A stretch of 41,765 nt of DNA from NCBI GenBank assembly GCA_002786915.1, contig PCUV01000085.1, forward strand, positions 1-41,765, in the 5' to 3' direction. The notes under the pieces were generated by a model. It was not told where the DNA came from. It saw only the letters and a list, made by a program, of their open reading frames with translations, and did no database searches. Of this stretch, positions 25,531 to 34,700 are shown one piece after another; position 1 is the stretch's first letter, and every line of letters begins with the position of its first letter. The translations under genes and the position numbers were made by a program. Origin of the DNA: Comamonadaceae bacterium CG12_big_fil_rev_8_21_14_0_65_59_15 (GTDB taxonomy: Bacteria; Pseudomonadota; Gammaproteobacteria; Burkholderiales; Burkholderiaceae_C).

Positions 25531-28119
25531 TTAAAAATGGACCTCGTATTCATCATGCGCCATTCGAACTGCAGCAATACTGCGAACAACTTGATCGGTG
25601 TCATTTAGCATTAATTTCAATAGACCGGGTGCAACGGATTCGGTACAAACAGTACAAGCGCGTTCAGAGCCGTCGCTGGAAAGGATGTATCGGCGCATAT
25701 CGAGTTTGCTCATTCTCTCTAGGACTTTGGCAAGAATACGTATAAGGTTCTCAAATTCCTCCTCACTCATTGGACTGAACTGGAGCTCCTCTTGCACTTG
25801 ATCACTCAACGCGTGGAGTACCGACTTCTCTAGTGCGGCTTTGGCTTCGGCACGAAGTTTTTTGGGAAACGCTGGATTGCTCAATGCCGCAGCACGTACG
25901 AACCAAGCTTCTGTTTCTGAACTTGCCAATCGGGAAAGGTCGCTTGTAGACGCTAGCGGGTCTGACGCTATTTGCAAGTTTGTAAAAATATCGGAGTCGA
26001 CTGCTAATGCCTCACTGTCATTGCTCTCAGATTCGCCCTGCGTTACTTGCTCCAGTGCTTTAGCGGCACGGTAATTGACACCCCCATCGGAATCCAATGA
26101 CAACCTAAGCAAGGCAATTCTTGGAGTGTTGGCGTTAACTGCAACAGAACAACGTACGTTGCTACTTTTGTCAACAGCGAGTTGAGATAGGAGCGTGCGA
26201 CTCGTTGAAGAATTTGATGCAACGCCGATCCTTATCGCCTCAGATTTGTCAAGGCTAAGTACCTTCAATAGATTTGGGGATGCATTTGGATTCATGGCAA
26301 CCATCTTTCTCACTTCGACCCCAATGTCTTTAGACAGAGTTTCCAGGATTTCTCTAGGCGTATTGCAATCGCTAGCGACATGCATGCGTACGATTTCATC
26401 TTTGTCACCAGCTAGGTGGGTAAGTACCTCAACCGGCAGAGCGCTGCACTTGGCGACTGCGCGACGCACTTTCACAGACTTATGTTTCGATAGTGCGATG
26501 CGGACAGGGGTAGCCAATGTAGGGTTACTTGCAACTGCACTGACAACCGCTATGCTTGAGTCCTTACTCATCATCCCAAGAACATGTTTGGGTGTCCGTT
26601 CGTTCAAAGCTACTGCACTGCGAACATTCACGTTTTTGTCAGTCGATAGGCGCTCTAATATTCCTTTGGAAACGCGTGCACTATTTGCGACATTACTACG
26701 AACAAAGGCATCCTTATCGCAAGCCAATTGGTCGAGAATTGGCAATGGCGTGGAGTCATTTTCAGCAACTCGGCACCGAACAATCGCGTTTTTGTCCTTG
26801 GCTAGAAGTTCAAGGACTTTCTTTGGTGCATCAGTGCTTGAGGCGGCAGTCAACCGAAAAGACAAGTTGCCGCTCGTTGCCATCTCTTCGAACTCACTTT
26901 TGGTGCGAGTCGTCCTTTCTCCCATAGTGATGGTCTGCTGCTCTGAGTAAGATTGTTGTTCACTAGGCTGCATCGGAACTGGGTGCACTGTCGTCGCCTT
27001 TTGTGGAACATGATTCGCCAATGGGGCTACTTTCGCCTTTAGCTGCCTAATTGCTTCGGACGAAAGTTCTGCCAACACCACATCGCAGTAGTGGCATTCA
27101 CCTAACCTCTGCCAAAGGCTTGAGTGATTCCACCATACAGAATTTTGAAGATGTGACAAACCTCGCATGGATGGATCGTTGCCAATCCGCAAGGCCGTCT
27201 CTACCAATTTACCAACGCCGCCCTTGATGCCTGGGCTTTGTGCAAGGGGCAAAACAGCAGCCAATTTGGACATTTCATGTAAGCGATTCAATAGCGAAAG
27301 AACTCTGCTTTGCTCTGTACCAACCCCATCAGGAATGCTCAAACATTCGGTGCTACACAGCCAATCGAGCGCCGTTGTTAATCCGTCTTCACGTTTCCAA
27401 AGCCCCGCACTGTGAATTTCACTTCGCCACACTCTGGGATCATTTGAATCCGTAAACGCCACAAACTTATAAATGAAAGTCTCACCCGTGCCAGTCGAAT
27501 CGAGAAAGCCATGTGGACTCAGTGCTATCGAAAATTGGATTGGGAAGGATTCAGCTTCCCTGTCCTCCAAATAATCTACATCGACATAGAGTCCGATCTC
27601 CTTCGCAAATCTCACGCCTGAATTGATACGCTCCAGAACATCGTAAAAGTCTTTGGCGGTCATCGATGGATAGATTGATCCGTCGTTTCTTGACTGGGTC
27701 TGTGCAGCTTCTATTTGCGTCTGGATGCTCAATTGCGTTTTTGATTTTTCATCGAAACCACCAACGTGCCCAAGACTTCTACAACCGTCAATCTTGAGCA
27801 CTGCAAGCTTGGGTGCTTCACTGACGATGAGCTCTTCCAACTCAATACATCCATTCAAGTCAACAAAAGTTAGCTTTTTTGCTGATGAAATAATGATTCT
27901 CTTTACATTTCCAGAGATTATTACCTTTTCTAAACTTGGTAGATTAGTCAAATTCAGCCAAATAAAACTATTCTGATCATTAAGTTCAATTAGATTCAGA
28001 TTCTCCATCTCGAAAATATTTACCTGAAGCGGCCAGTCTGGTATCGACATATCAGGAATATTTTTAATTTCGACGTCGTTTTGGCCAGATATTTGTACAC
28101 AGTATTCGTCGTCACTCAT
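25531..28119 (-). CDS. LRR-like plus LRV repeat protein
   Basis: A protein of 862 residues. The start is ATG 28119 (MSDDEYCV), with AAGGAG nine bases upstream; the frame extends 25 codons further but only into the pglX remnant. Residues about 38-125 form irregular leucine-rich beta repeats (LPSLEKVIISG, LTFVDLNGC, LEELIVSEAPKLAVLKIDGC). Residues about 143-265 form a domain shared with the neighbouring 393-residue protein (SRNDGSIYPSMTAKDFYDVL, then STGTGETF). A middle region contains an HYC pair (ECHYCD, about 341-346). Residues about 418-692 carry about eleven 24-residue LRV repeats (VRxxVAxNxxTPxxxLxxLAxDK). The C-terminus is helical and includes ERACTVC. No catalytic motif is recognised. 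The gene thus links the LRR-only protein upstream with the LRV-only protein downstream of pglX. Function unknown. Confidence 0.75.
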   Translation of the reverse strand: MSDDEYCVQISGQNDVEIKNIPDMSIPDWPLQVNIFEMENLNLIELNDQNSFIWLNLTNLPSLEKVIISGNVKRIIISSAKKLTFVDLNGCIELEELIVSEAPKLAVLKIDGCRSLGHVGGFDEKSKTQLSIQTQIEAAQTQSRNDGSIYPSMTAKDFYDVLERINSGVRFAKEIGLYVDVDYLEDREAESFPIQFSIALSPHGFLDSTGTGETFIYKFVAFTDSNDPRVWRSEIHSAGLWKREDGLTTALDWLCSTECLSIPDGVGTEQSRVLSLLNRLHEMSKLAAVLPLAQSPGIKGGVGKLVETALRIGNDPSMRGLSHLQNSVWWNHSSLWQRLGECHYCDVVLAELSSEAIRQLKAKVAPLANHVPQKATTVHPVPMQPSEQQSYSEQQTITMGERTTRTKSEFEEMATSGNLSFRLTAASSTDAPKKVLELLAKDKNAIVRCRVAENDSTPLPILDQLACDKDAFVRSNVANSARVSKGILERLSTDKNVNVRSAVALNERTPKHVLGMMSKDSSIAVVSAVASNPTLATPVRIALSKHKSVKVRRAVAKCSALPVEVLTHLAGDKDEIVRMHVASDCNTPREILETLSKDIGVEVRKMVAMNPNASPNLLKVLSLDKSEAIRIGVASNSSTSRTLLSQLAVDKSSNVRCSVAVNANTPRIALLRLSLDSDGGVNYRAAKALEQVTQGESESNDSEALAVDSDIFTNLQIASDPLASTSDLSRLASSETEAWFVRAAALSNPAFPKKLRAEAKAALEKSVLHALSDQVQEELQFSPMSEEEFENLIRILAKVLERMSKLDMRRYILSSDGSERACTVCTESVAPGLLKLMLNDTDQVVRSIAAVRMAHDEYEVHF

Positions 28120-28189
28120 GTGTTTTCTCCTTGATTGAAGTGTATACAAGCCTGAAGGTGCTCTTAGATGCGCCCTAATACCGTGAAAG

Positions 28190-28362
28190 GCCAAGCCTGC
28201 CCGGCTATCACCACCACGTCGCCTTGCGGCTGTGCCACGTCCAGCGCACCGGCTTTTTCAGATAGGCTATAAGCAGGTTGGCGCGGACGGTGACCGCCAA
28301 TATAAAGTCCTTGCGGGCTTGCGGGCTTGCGGGGCGCAGGACTTGAGGGCGGCTTTGTTCAT
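28190..28362 (-). pseudogene. pglX 5'-end remnant 2 (frameshifted)
   Basis: Starts ATGAACAAAGCCGCCCTCAA like pglX and matches its first 55 or so codons. An extra 8-base GCGGGCTT unit after codon 14 and a two-base insertion further on break the frame. Homology ends near 28190, just after the codons for IAGQ.WP, and the LRR-LRV gene's leader follows. It is closer to remnant 1 than to intact pglX (shared Cys at residue 9 and the ATTTTATATTGG-like stretch), suggesting it derives from the same older copy. Confidence 0.85.
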
Positions 28363-28417
28363 GGGGTTCTATTGGAAAAACTGAAGTAGTGCGTGCACAG
28401 CATGACTGAGCAAATAC

Positions 28418-29599
28418 TTACTGAATGAGTGTTTTTAGTTTTCCCAACATTTTTTCGGATGTATTGAATTTTTTTGCAAGTTTAGAATTAACCAAGGCAT
28501 ACAAAATATAATCAAGACAATTCTCCGGAGAAACTTCGCCCTCTGATCGATAGCAAAACATATTTTTATTATCAAAGTCTCGTTCAAGAACTTCAAACGT
28601 AGCCGTCATTCCCGTTCCACGGGTGCTAACTAGACATAGTGGATTTAAAATTTTAAAACTCCATTTCGTAAAACCAGGAATTTTCTTAAAAATTTCAGTA
28701 TCATATTCATACTCATCCCCCAATAAATCACAGATCGCCGCCTGCGCCCAACCTTTATTTATAATATCCAACACAAAGTAAACATCCGAAATTGTCATAT
28801 TTTTATATATTGCCCCATCGAATCTTGATTTTGATTTTTGTATTCTATTAATTGCATTCTCAACACCCAGTTTTCGAAGCTGCACCGGCCCCAATCCATC
28901 CACTTTCGCTAGTTTTATACATTGATCCACGCGTAATTTGTTAAGTTTGGGAGCGTGTTCAATATGCAAATAGAACAATTTATTGGCATTTGCTAGGTTC
29001 ATGTTTATCAACTTAGGCGCATTTTGCACCCGAAGCCAAAGTAAACCTCCTTCTATTTCGATGGTTTCAAGGTTTGGTAAGTTCTTGCAGTACAACCACT
29101 TCAGTCCGATTCCACCGCCGTCATCTAGCGCAGTTAGCAACTTGTTTCGAACTGGATAATCGCCAGTTTCAATATTTCTAGTAATGGTTATTTTTTTGAG
29201 ATTTGGAAGATTATCCAATGCGATGTAGTTGGGGCCGGACAGAGCATTTGCAGGAAAATATAGCTCCTCTAAATTCTCATCATTGATCAAGTGCAGTTCG
29301 GCTGGTGGGGTCTCTCCGGTGGTTTCCAGTAATGCAAAATCTTCCGGAAATGCGTTTTGTTCATAGTATGTACAGTATGGAAGACGTGCCGAATGAAGAT
29401 TTAGCAATTTTGGATATGGCCCAATCAGATGCATATGTTTGTTCAACGGCAACTCAAAGCGATTGCCAAGTCCGGCATCAGCAAATAGCTTGGCAACCCG
29501 CTTGGGCGTCATCGCAATACGACCATCCTCCAAAAGTAGTGCCCACGTTTTCTGTGCATTTTTTAATTCTCTTGCGCTCGTTGGCTTTTCAGCTTTCAT
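28418..29599 (-). CDS. LRR-like protein, paralogue of the neighbouring LRR-LRV N-terminus
   Basis: A protein of 393 residues. ATG 29599 follows AAAGGAG at good spacing. The N-terminal 120 residues are unassigned. Residues about 124-235 contain leucine-rich beta-type repeats (LPNLKKITI, LPNLETIEIEGG, APKLINMNLANA, APKLNKLRVDQC). Residues about 258-380 are the domain shared with the 862-residue protein: SRFDGAIYKNMTISDVYFVL, then STRGTGMTATFEV and ENCLDYILYALV. There is no LRV block. The 3' half is strongly AT-rich. It follows pglX remnant 1 by 14 bases and precedes remnant 2, so it sits in a cassette bordered by two pglX heads. The leader AAGGAGAAAA is shared with the 862-residue gene. Function unknown; perhaps a truncated or ancestral member of the same repeat-protein family. 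Confidence 0.75.
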   Translation of the reverse strand: MKAEKPTSARELKNAQKTWALLLEDGRIAMTPKRVAKLFADAGLGNRFELPLNKHMHLIGPYPKLLNLHSARLPYCTYYEQNAFPEDFALLETTGETPPAELHLINDENLEELYFPANALSGPNYIALDNLPNLKKITITRNIETGDYPVRNKLLTALDDGGGIGLKWLYCKNLPNLETIEIEGGLLWLRVQNAPKLINMNLANANKLFYLHIEHAPKLNKLRVDQCIKLAKVDGLGPVQLRKLGVENAINRIQKSKSRFDGAIYKNMTISDVYFVLDIINKGWAQAAICDLLGDEYEYDTEIFKKIPGFTKWSFKILNPLCLVSTRGTGMTATFEVLERDFDNKNMFCYRSEGEVSPENCLDYILYALVNSKLAKKFNTSEKMLGKLKTLIQ

Positions 29600-29613
29600 G
29601 AAAATTTTCTCCT

Positions 29614-29892
29614 TTATTGAATACGTGCAATCTGACTGGCGTGGTCGGCTTCCAGGGTGTGATCGAGCCCGACTTTGCAGATGCGCTTGACCAGTTGCGC
29701 GCGTTGCGCCTGCACCTTGAGCGGCCAGGGCTGGCCGGCAATCAGCACCACATCGCCCTGCGGCTGGGCTGGGGCCACGTCCAGCGCACCGGCTTTTTCA
29801 GATAGGCCAAGCAGGTTGGCGCGGGCGGTGACCGCCAATATAAAGTCCTTGCGGGCTTGCGGGGCGCAGGACTTGAGGGCGGCTTTGTTCAT
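29614..29892 (-). pseudogene. pglX 5'-end remnant 1
   Basis: An open frame of 92 codons whose first 81 match PglX residues 1-81 with 9 differences by hand count (for example Tyr9 to Cys, Leu43 to Gln, Arg72 to Cys). After HTLE the sequence diverges and stops 11 codons later at TAA, just before the ribosome site of the LRR gene. It includes the same upstream repeat as intact pglX. It might still be translated as a short peptide, but it lacks every methyltransferase motif. Confidence 0.88.
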
Positions 29893-29903
29893 GGGGGCTT
29901 ATA

Positions 29904-29958
29904 TAAGGAATTGGGCTTTATCGCTTATGGTACGTGCGTGAGCAGCTATTTAATGTGC
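29904..29958. repeat. Second copy of the pglX leader repeat
   Basis: TATATAAGGAATTGGGCTTT ... GCGTGAGCAGCTATT parallels the leader at 25421-25475. It shows that the duplicated segment includes DNA upstream of pglX as well as its first codons. It begins 29 bases after the AbiEii stop in the direction of transcription. Confidence 0.6.
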
Positions 29959-29986
29959 AGCAAATTGGCAGCAATGATGGCGATCA

Positions 29987-30844
29987 TTACGGTGCGGTCA
30001 GTTCCGCCAGAAAAACGCTTCGCACCACCAGCGCGGCCACATCCACATCAAACCTGGGTAGGTCGGGGCGTAGCAAGGTGTCCATGTCTTGGCGAAAGGC
30101 GGGGTTGCGCAGGCGCTGGTCCAGCAGTTGGTTGGCTTCGGCAAGACCCATGGACGTGCCCTCATTCGTCAGGTACCACTCAAAAGCCTGCATGGCGCGC
30201 TTGCCATCCACGGTGTAGGGTGTGGCCCCGGCCTGGCTTTGGCGCCAGGCAAACCACAGGTCAAACAGGTCGCGCCCCTGCTGGCGTTGCATCAGGGCGC
30301 GGGTCTTGGTGCCCAGCATTTCGTTGATGTCGTAGGAGATGGCCTGCGCGGTGACCAGATCGCCGTCATCGTCCAGGCTCTGAAAGTTCACATTCACCAG
30401 CGGGTAAAGCGCCTGGTGTTCGTTCAAGTTGATGTCCACCTTGATGGTCTCGTGCCGGCTGAGGCCTACCGGGATAAATTTGAATTTGATGGACAAAATT
30501 TTGGAGCGCTTGCTGGCATTGCGCAGTGCCAGCCAGGCATCCTGAAAAATCGATGGTGCAGGTGTGCCAAGAATGGGAGTCAATACCCGCAGCAGGTGCT
30601 TTTCAAGAGTGGCGGTCGCCATGGGCTTGGTAAGCACCAGATCGATGTCTTCGGAATAGCGTGCTGCCGGAGCCAGGTGGGCTTTGTGCAGCACGGTGCC
30701 GCCACGCATGGCCAGGTGACGGCAAAGCACTTCGTCGGTGAACAGGGCTGCCACGCCCCTGGACAGGCGCAGGTCTTGCTCGATCTGGCTGCGTTTGGGC
30801 CATGGCGCATTGGTTTGCCAGGCGGTAAGGTGGGCGTGTTGCAT
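29987..30844 (-). CDS. abiEii: AbiEii nucleotidyltransferase toxin
   Basis: A protein of 285 residues of the AbiEii/AbiGii (COG2253) nucleotidyltransferase family. Motifs: MRGGTVLHK (about residues 46-54) and RYSEDIDLVL (about 62-71), the paired acidic metal-binding residues, followed by a helical C-terminus with RDLFDLWFA. AbiEii is the toxin of a type IV toxin-antitoxin system that transfers nucleotides and arrests growth on phage infection. ATG 30844 overlaps the antitoxin stop by one base (TGATG), the normal arrangement for this pair. Sits between brxC and the pglX region; AbiE inside BREX offers a second defence layer. Confidence 0.88.
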   Translation of the reverse strand: MQHAHLTAWQTNAPWPKRSQIEQDLRLSRGVAALFTDEVLCRHLAMRGGTVLHKAHLAPAARYSEDIDLVLTKPMATATLEKHLLRVLTPILGTPAPSIFQDAWLALRNASKRSKILSIKFKFIPVGLSRHETIKVDINLNEHQALYPLVNVNFQSLDDDGDLVTAQAISYDINEMLGTKTRALMQRQQGRDLFDLWFAWRQSQAGATPYTVDGKRAMQAFEWYLTNEGTSMGLAEANQLLDQRLRNPAFRQDMDTLLRPDLPRFDVDVAALVVRSVFLAELTAP

Positions 30845-31653
30845 CAGGTGTTGGCGGGTTGTAGTGCAGCGGGCACGTTCACTTTAAAGCGGGTATCGAG
30901 GGTGCTTTCCGGCGGCGCATCTTGCCCAGGTGTGAGGGGAATTCTGCGGGTGCGTTTGTTGGCAAGCCAGTTGGCCACCATGTCTGCAAGCTGGGGTTGA
31001 TCAAGTTGGGACAGCAAAACGCCCAATCGTTGCGCGGTTGGGGGTTCACTGGCGGCGTTAAGTGCGACGGTTAGCCCATCAGAGCTTAGGTCGGGCGCCA
31101 GGCTTTGCAGCACTTCGGTCACGCGGTCCATGCCACCGGCCACTTGCTGGCGGGCAACCAGGTCTAGGGCGGTCAGCTCCGGTGTGCTGACCTTGTAGCG
31201 ACCATTGGGGGTGCTGTGCCAGCGGGTCGGCAGATTTGCCATGCGCGAGCTTTTGAAAAAAACCAGCCGGTGTCGGCCCACTTGCACGGGCAGGCGGGTT
31301 TTGGAAGTGATCACTTGCGTGACCATAACGGCTTGCGGTGACGCACCATAGACCTCGGCAGCACTCAGCAGGCCAACGTAATAAGGCAAGCCCAGCGTTT
31401 TTGACAAATACGCATCCAGCCAGGTCTCCAGCGGCGGTGCGCCTGCGGATGCATCTTGCAGCGGAACGATCACCCAATGCTTTGAACCACGCGAAGTGCG
31501 CGCAATGCGCCCTTTGCGCTGCTGGCGCCGCAGCGCCTGGCGCAGGGCATCGGCGCTGACGCCGGGCAAGGCCTGGGCGATATCTGCGGTGCGCAGGTTG
31601 AGCTTGCCGCTGCGCTCTGACGCATCCAACAGATTGGCTAGAGGACTTTGCAC
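30844..31653 (-). CDS. abiEi: AbiEi antitoxin / transcriptional repressor
   Basis: A protein of 269 residues. The N-terminal winged helix (about 1-65, NLRTADIAQALPGVSADALR, then RRQQRKGRIARTSRG) is followed by the AbiEi antitoxin domain (YYVGLLSAAEVYG, TPELTALDLV). AbiEi (COG5340) neutralises AbiEii and represses its own promoter by binding inverted repeats. A 35-base palindrome lies 20 bases upstream of the ATG. The gene has its own 112-base upstream gap after brxC, so it is probably independently transcribed within the BREX operon. Confidence 0.87.
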   Translation of the reverse strand: MQSPLANLLDASERSGKLNLRTADIAQALPGVSADALRQALRRQQRKGRIARTSRGSKHWVIVPLQDASAGAPPLETWLDAYLSKTLGLPYYVGLLSAAEVYGASPQAVMVTQVITSKTRLPVQVGRHRLVFFKSSRMANLPTRWHSTPNGRYKVSTPELTALDLVARQQVAGGMDRVTEVLQSLAPDLSSDGLTVALNAASEPPTAQRLGVLLSQLDQPQLADMVANWLANKRTRRIPLTPGQDAPPESTLDTRFKVNVPAALQPANT

Positions 31654-31672
31654 GGGTAATTATCCATTTGAT

Positions 31673-31707
31673 TTGTGTAATGTATTAGTAAACAATACTT
31701 TACGCAA
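31673..31707 (-). promoter_or_regulatory. Probable abiE promoter and AbiEi operator palindrome
   Basis: Arms TTGCGTAAAGTATT and (as reverse complement) TTGTGTAATGTATT agree at 12 of 14 positions around a 7-base centre. The same stretch contains TTGCGT (31702-31707) and TACATT (31679-31684) with exact 17-base spacing on the minus strand. A repressor bound here would cover the whole promoter, as described for AbiEi autoregulation. Confidence 0.6.
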
Positions 31708-31765
31708 TCTTATTGGCAACAAATCCACAGACCATAGGGGTGACGTGTATGAATTAAGGTCGGCT

Positions 31766-34700
31766 TCATTGCAACCGTGCCTTTTGACCCGCTCGCACTG
31801 CACTCATCAACTCTGCCCTGAGTTTGGTGACAAATGCCTCAACATCGGCCTCGGTTTCCAGGTAGCTCTTGGCTGAGAAGTCGGCGGCACGGATGACTTT
31901 GGTGGGCTTGCTGGCGGGCGGCGGCACGTTGATATGGCCGGTTTGCACGGGTTTGGAGGTATCGCCTTTATCGGCTACCTGATGGGCCGCCTTGGCTGCG
32001 GCGGCTTCGATCAGGGTGATGGCCTCGTCCATGGCATCGCCGCCTTGGGCTTGCAGGTACAAGATTTGGGCGATGCTGGTTTGGCTGGCAATGCGGGTTT
32101 TGAGCTGTTGCAGCACATGCAGCGCCTGGTTACTGACATCGGGTGTGGCAGCTACCGCGCTGAGTTTGGTTTTCACTTCGGTAATTTTGCTGTCGATGGA
32201 CAACAGCGCGCGTTCGCGCTTTTCAGCAGCCAGCGCTTCGTTGGCGCTAGTCACCGTGGCCAGCAGCGGCTCGATGCGGTTGACTTGGCCAAAGGGTTTG
32301 GGGTTGTCGCGGATTTTTTCCAGATCAGTCAAGGCTGCTGCGGCTTGGGGCACTTTTTTAAGAGCCTCAAAGTTGTCAGAAAACACACGCAGACCATCCA
32401 GCAGCTTGCGCCAGGCGGTGATCTGGGTTTTGTAAAAGTTGACCAGGTTATGAATGTCTTCTGCCGCGTCCAGCCAGTCGTCTTTGGCCGACAACAAGGC
32501 TTCGATAAATGCAAAGCTGTCACGCGTGCTGAGCTGCTGGGCGATGCGTGCCAAGGCGGCGTCAATGTCGGCCTTGCCGGGGTGGTGCGCGGTGTTGGCC
32601 GTTAGAACATAGCCTTTGAGCTCGGTCTGCCATTCGGTCAGGCGGGCACGAAAGTCGGCCACCAACGCGTCTTCTTCGTCGCGGCCCAATTTTTGAAACA
32701 GGTCTTTGTAAAGCTCACGGGCGCGCTTGAGGCTGCTGGCGTCGGCCACCTTGCGCTTGAGGATAGAGACTTGCTTGAAGCGATTGGACTTGGTGAGCGG
32801 CTCAATGGCACTGGCTGGGTCCAGGTCATTGCCTTCGAGCATCAGCTTGATTTCACCGGCCATGAACAGGCGGGCAATCAGCAACACGGTTTCCCACTCG
32901 GGTTTCCACCCCCAGGGGATACCGGCAAAGCGGTCCACCACATCAGACAAAAGCACGCGGGTTTGGCTGGCAGCCAAGTTGAGGTAGTCGCGCAGTTCTT
33001 TGATAGCCAGGGCGTTGCCTTCATCACCATTCAAGTCCAGACCAGGCGTGCTGAGGCTGTCCGCGCTGAGCACGGCTTTGATTTCGGCTTGCGGATCGGC
33101 CTGACGCACTTTCAGGAAAGGCAGCTTGCTGTAGGTGTTGGTGATGAGGTAGTTGAGCAAGTCGTCGAGCACCTTGTCGGGGCCAGCGGCTTTGATGGGC
33201 ACCACCTGGCCCAGGGCAAAGAATTCGCCGGTGGTGATGAGTTCACTGAGCTGACTGACCAAGCGAACGCGGCGTTCACGGTTTTCGTCCTTGCGGTCGG
33301 CCAGGATGCGTTTGAGCGATGGCGTGGCTTGATCGGCTTTGGGGCTGACGATGTATTTTTCTATCTGCTGGTAGAGCGCCAGTTCAATGTCAAGCCGGTC
33401 ACCCTCGGCCAGACGAACGATGGCTTTGCCATGGCCCTCGGCGCTGCGCAAAATACATTTGGCGGCTTGCAGCTTGTCGTAGTCATCACCCAGCGGGGTG
33501 AGCACTTCAAAACTGAGGGCGTGACTGGCTTGGCGCCAGGGCGCACCGTCGAGCAGGCGGTTGAATTCGTAGTCGCCCTTGGTGTCGCGGTGGCGCACCT
33601 TGGTTTGGCCGCTGAAGATTTCATCAAAAATGATTTCAGCCAGCAATCGGGACTTTTCTGCGGCCGAGACTTCGACATGGCCAATTTCACGGGCCACATC
33701 GCGCTCTTCGTTGGTTAAAAAGAACCACAGGTCGCCATTGCGGCTGACCAGGCGTTGTTGTTCTAGGCGCGCCAGGCTTTCCTGGATTTTGCGTTTGAGG
33801 ACCAGCTTGTCGGCATCAATCTGGTCGATGCACAGCGTGGCCAGGTTGTCGATGTTGGGTTTGACAATGTCGGGGATGTAGCGGATGAGGAACATCGCCT
33901 TGAGCAGCTCACAGTCGTAGGGCTGGAGCAACACGTTATCCGGTGCCTGGTCAATCGAGCGCTTGGCTGCGCCATCAATGAAGCTTTCGATCGACGAATA
34001 AAAGTCATACAAAGGCACCAAGGCATCCGTGCTCTTGTTGGCATTGTTGACCGCTGCGGCTTGAAAGGCATCCAGCAAGGAGCGCTCGCCTTGCGACAGG
34101 TGCTTGCCGGTGGCGCCTACCTTGCGAATGGATTCAAAAATCTTCTGCAATAGCGTGAACTGGTAGGGCGCAAAGGGATAGGTTGCTTCAAACTCAGCAG
34201 CATCTTTGTACCCACGCAGGCTGACCGCGTTGCCAACAAAACTGAGTTGGTTGTTGATTACGTCACTTTTGCTGGCAAATACATCTCGCAGTAAAACGTG
34301 AGCGGCTTCGGTTTTGGACAGTAGGCGCTCGCTGATGACTTCGTCAGTATTGCTGCTGGCCAGTGACAAACGGGTGTGAAAACGGCCCTGAATCTTGGAA
34401 AAGTCTTGGCTGCGGGCCAAATTGGCATCACCAATGGCGGCATCAATATCTGCCTGACTGGTGACGATGACCCAAGCGCGGCCCTTGCAACGGGTACCGA
34501 GTTGCTCGGTGATGGTTTGCAGGCTGAGCATCAGGTGGGAATTGTTGCCAATGAACTGACCCGCCTCATCAACCAGAAAGATGACTTTATGGTTGGCAGC
34601 TTTTGTAGCCAAGTATTCATTGACCAGCTTGGCGAACGATTCGATGCTGCTGGAGTAGCTTTCACGAGCACTGTCAAACCATTTGCTGGCTGACTCGGTG

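Noticed and set aside
30089..31000. 303-codon plus-strand frame across abiEi/abiEii
   Set aside because: Antisense shadow of the toxin-antitoxin genes.
32693..33718. 341-codon plus-strand frame opposite brxC
   Set aside because: Antisense shadow of BrxC; no family features.
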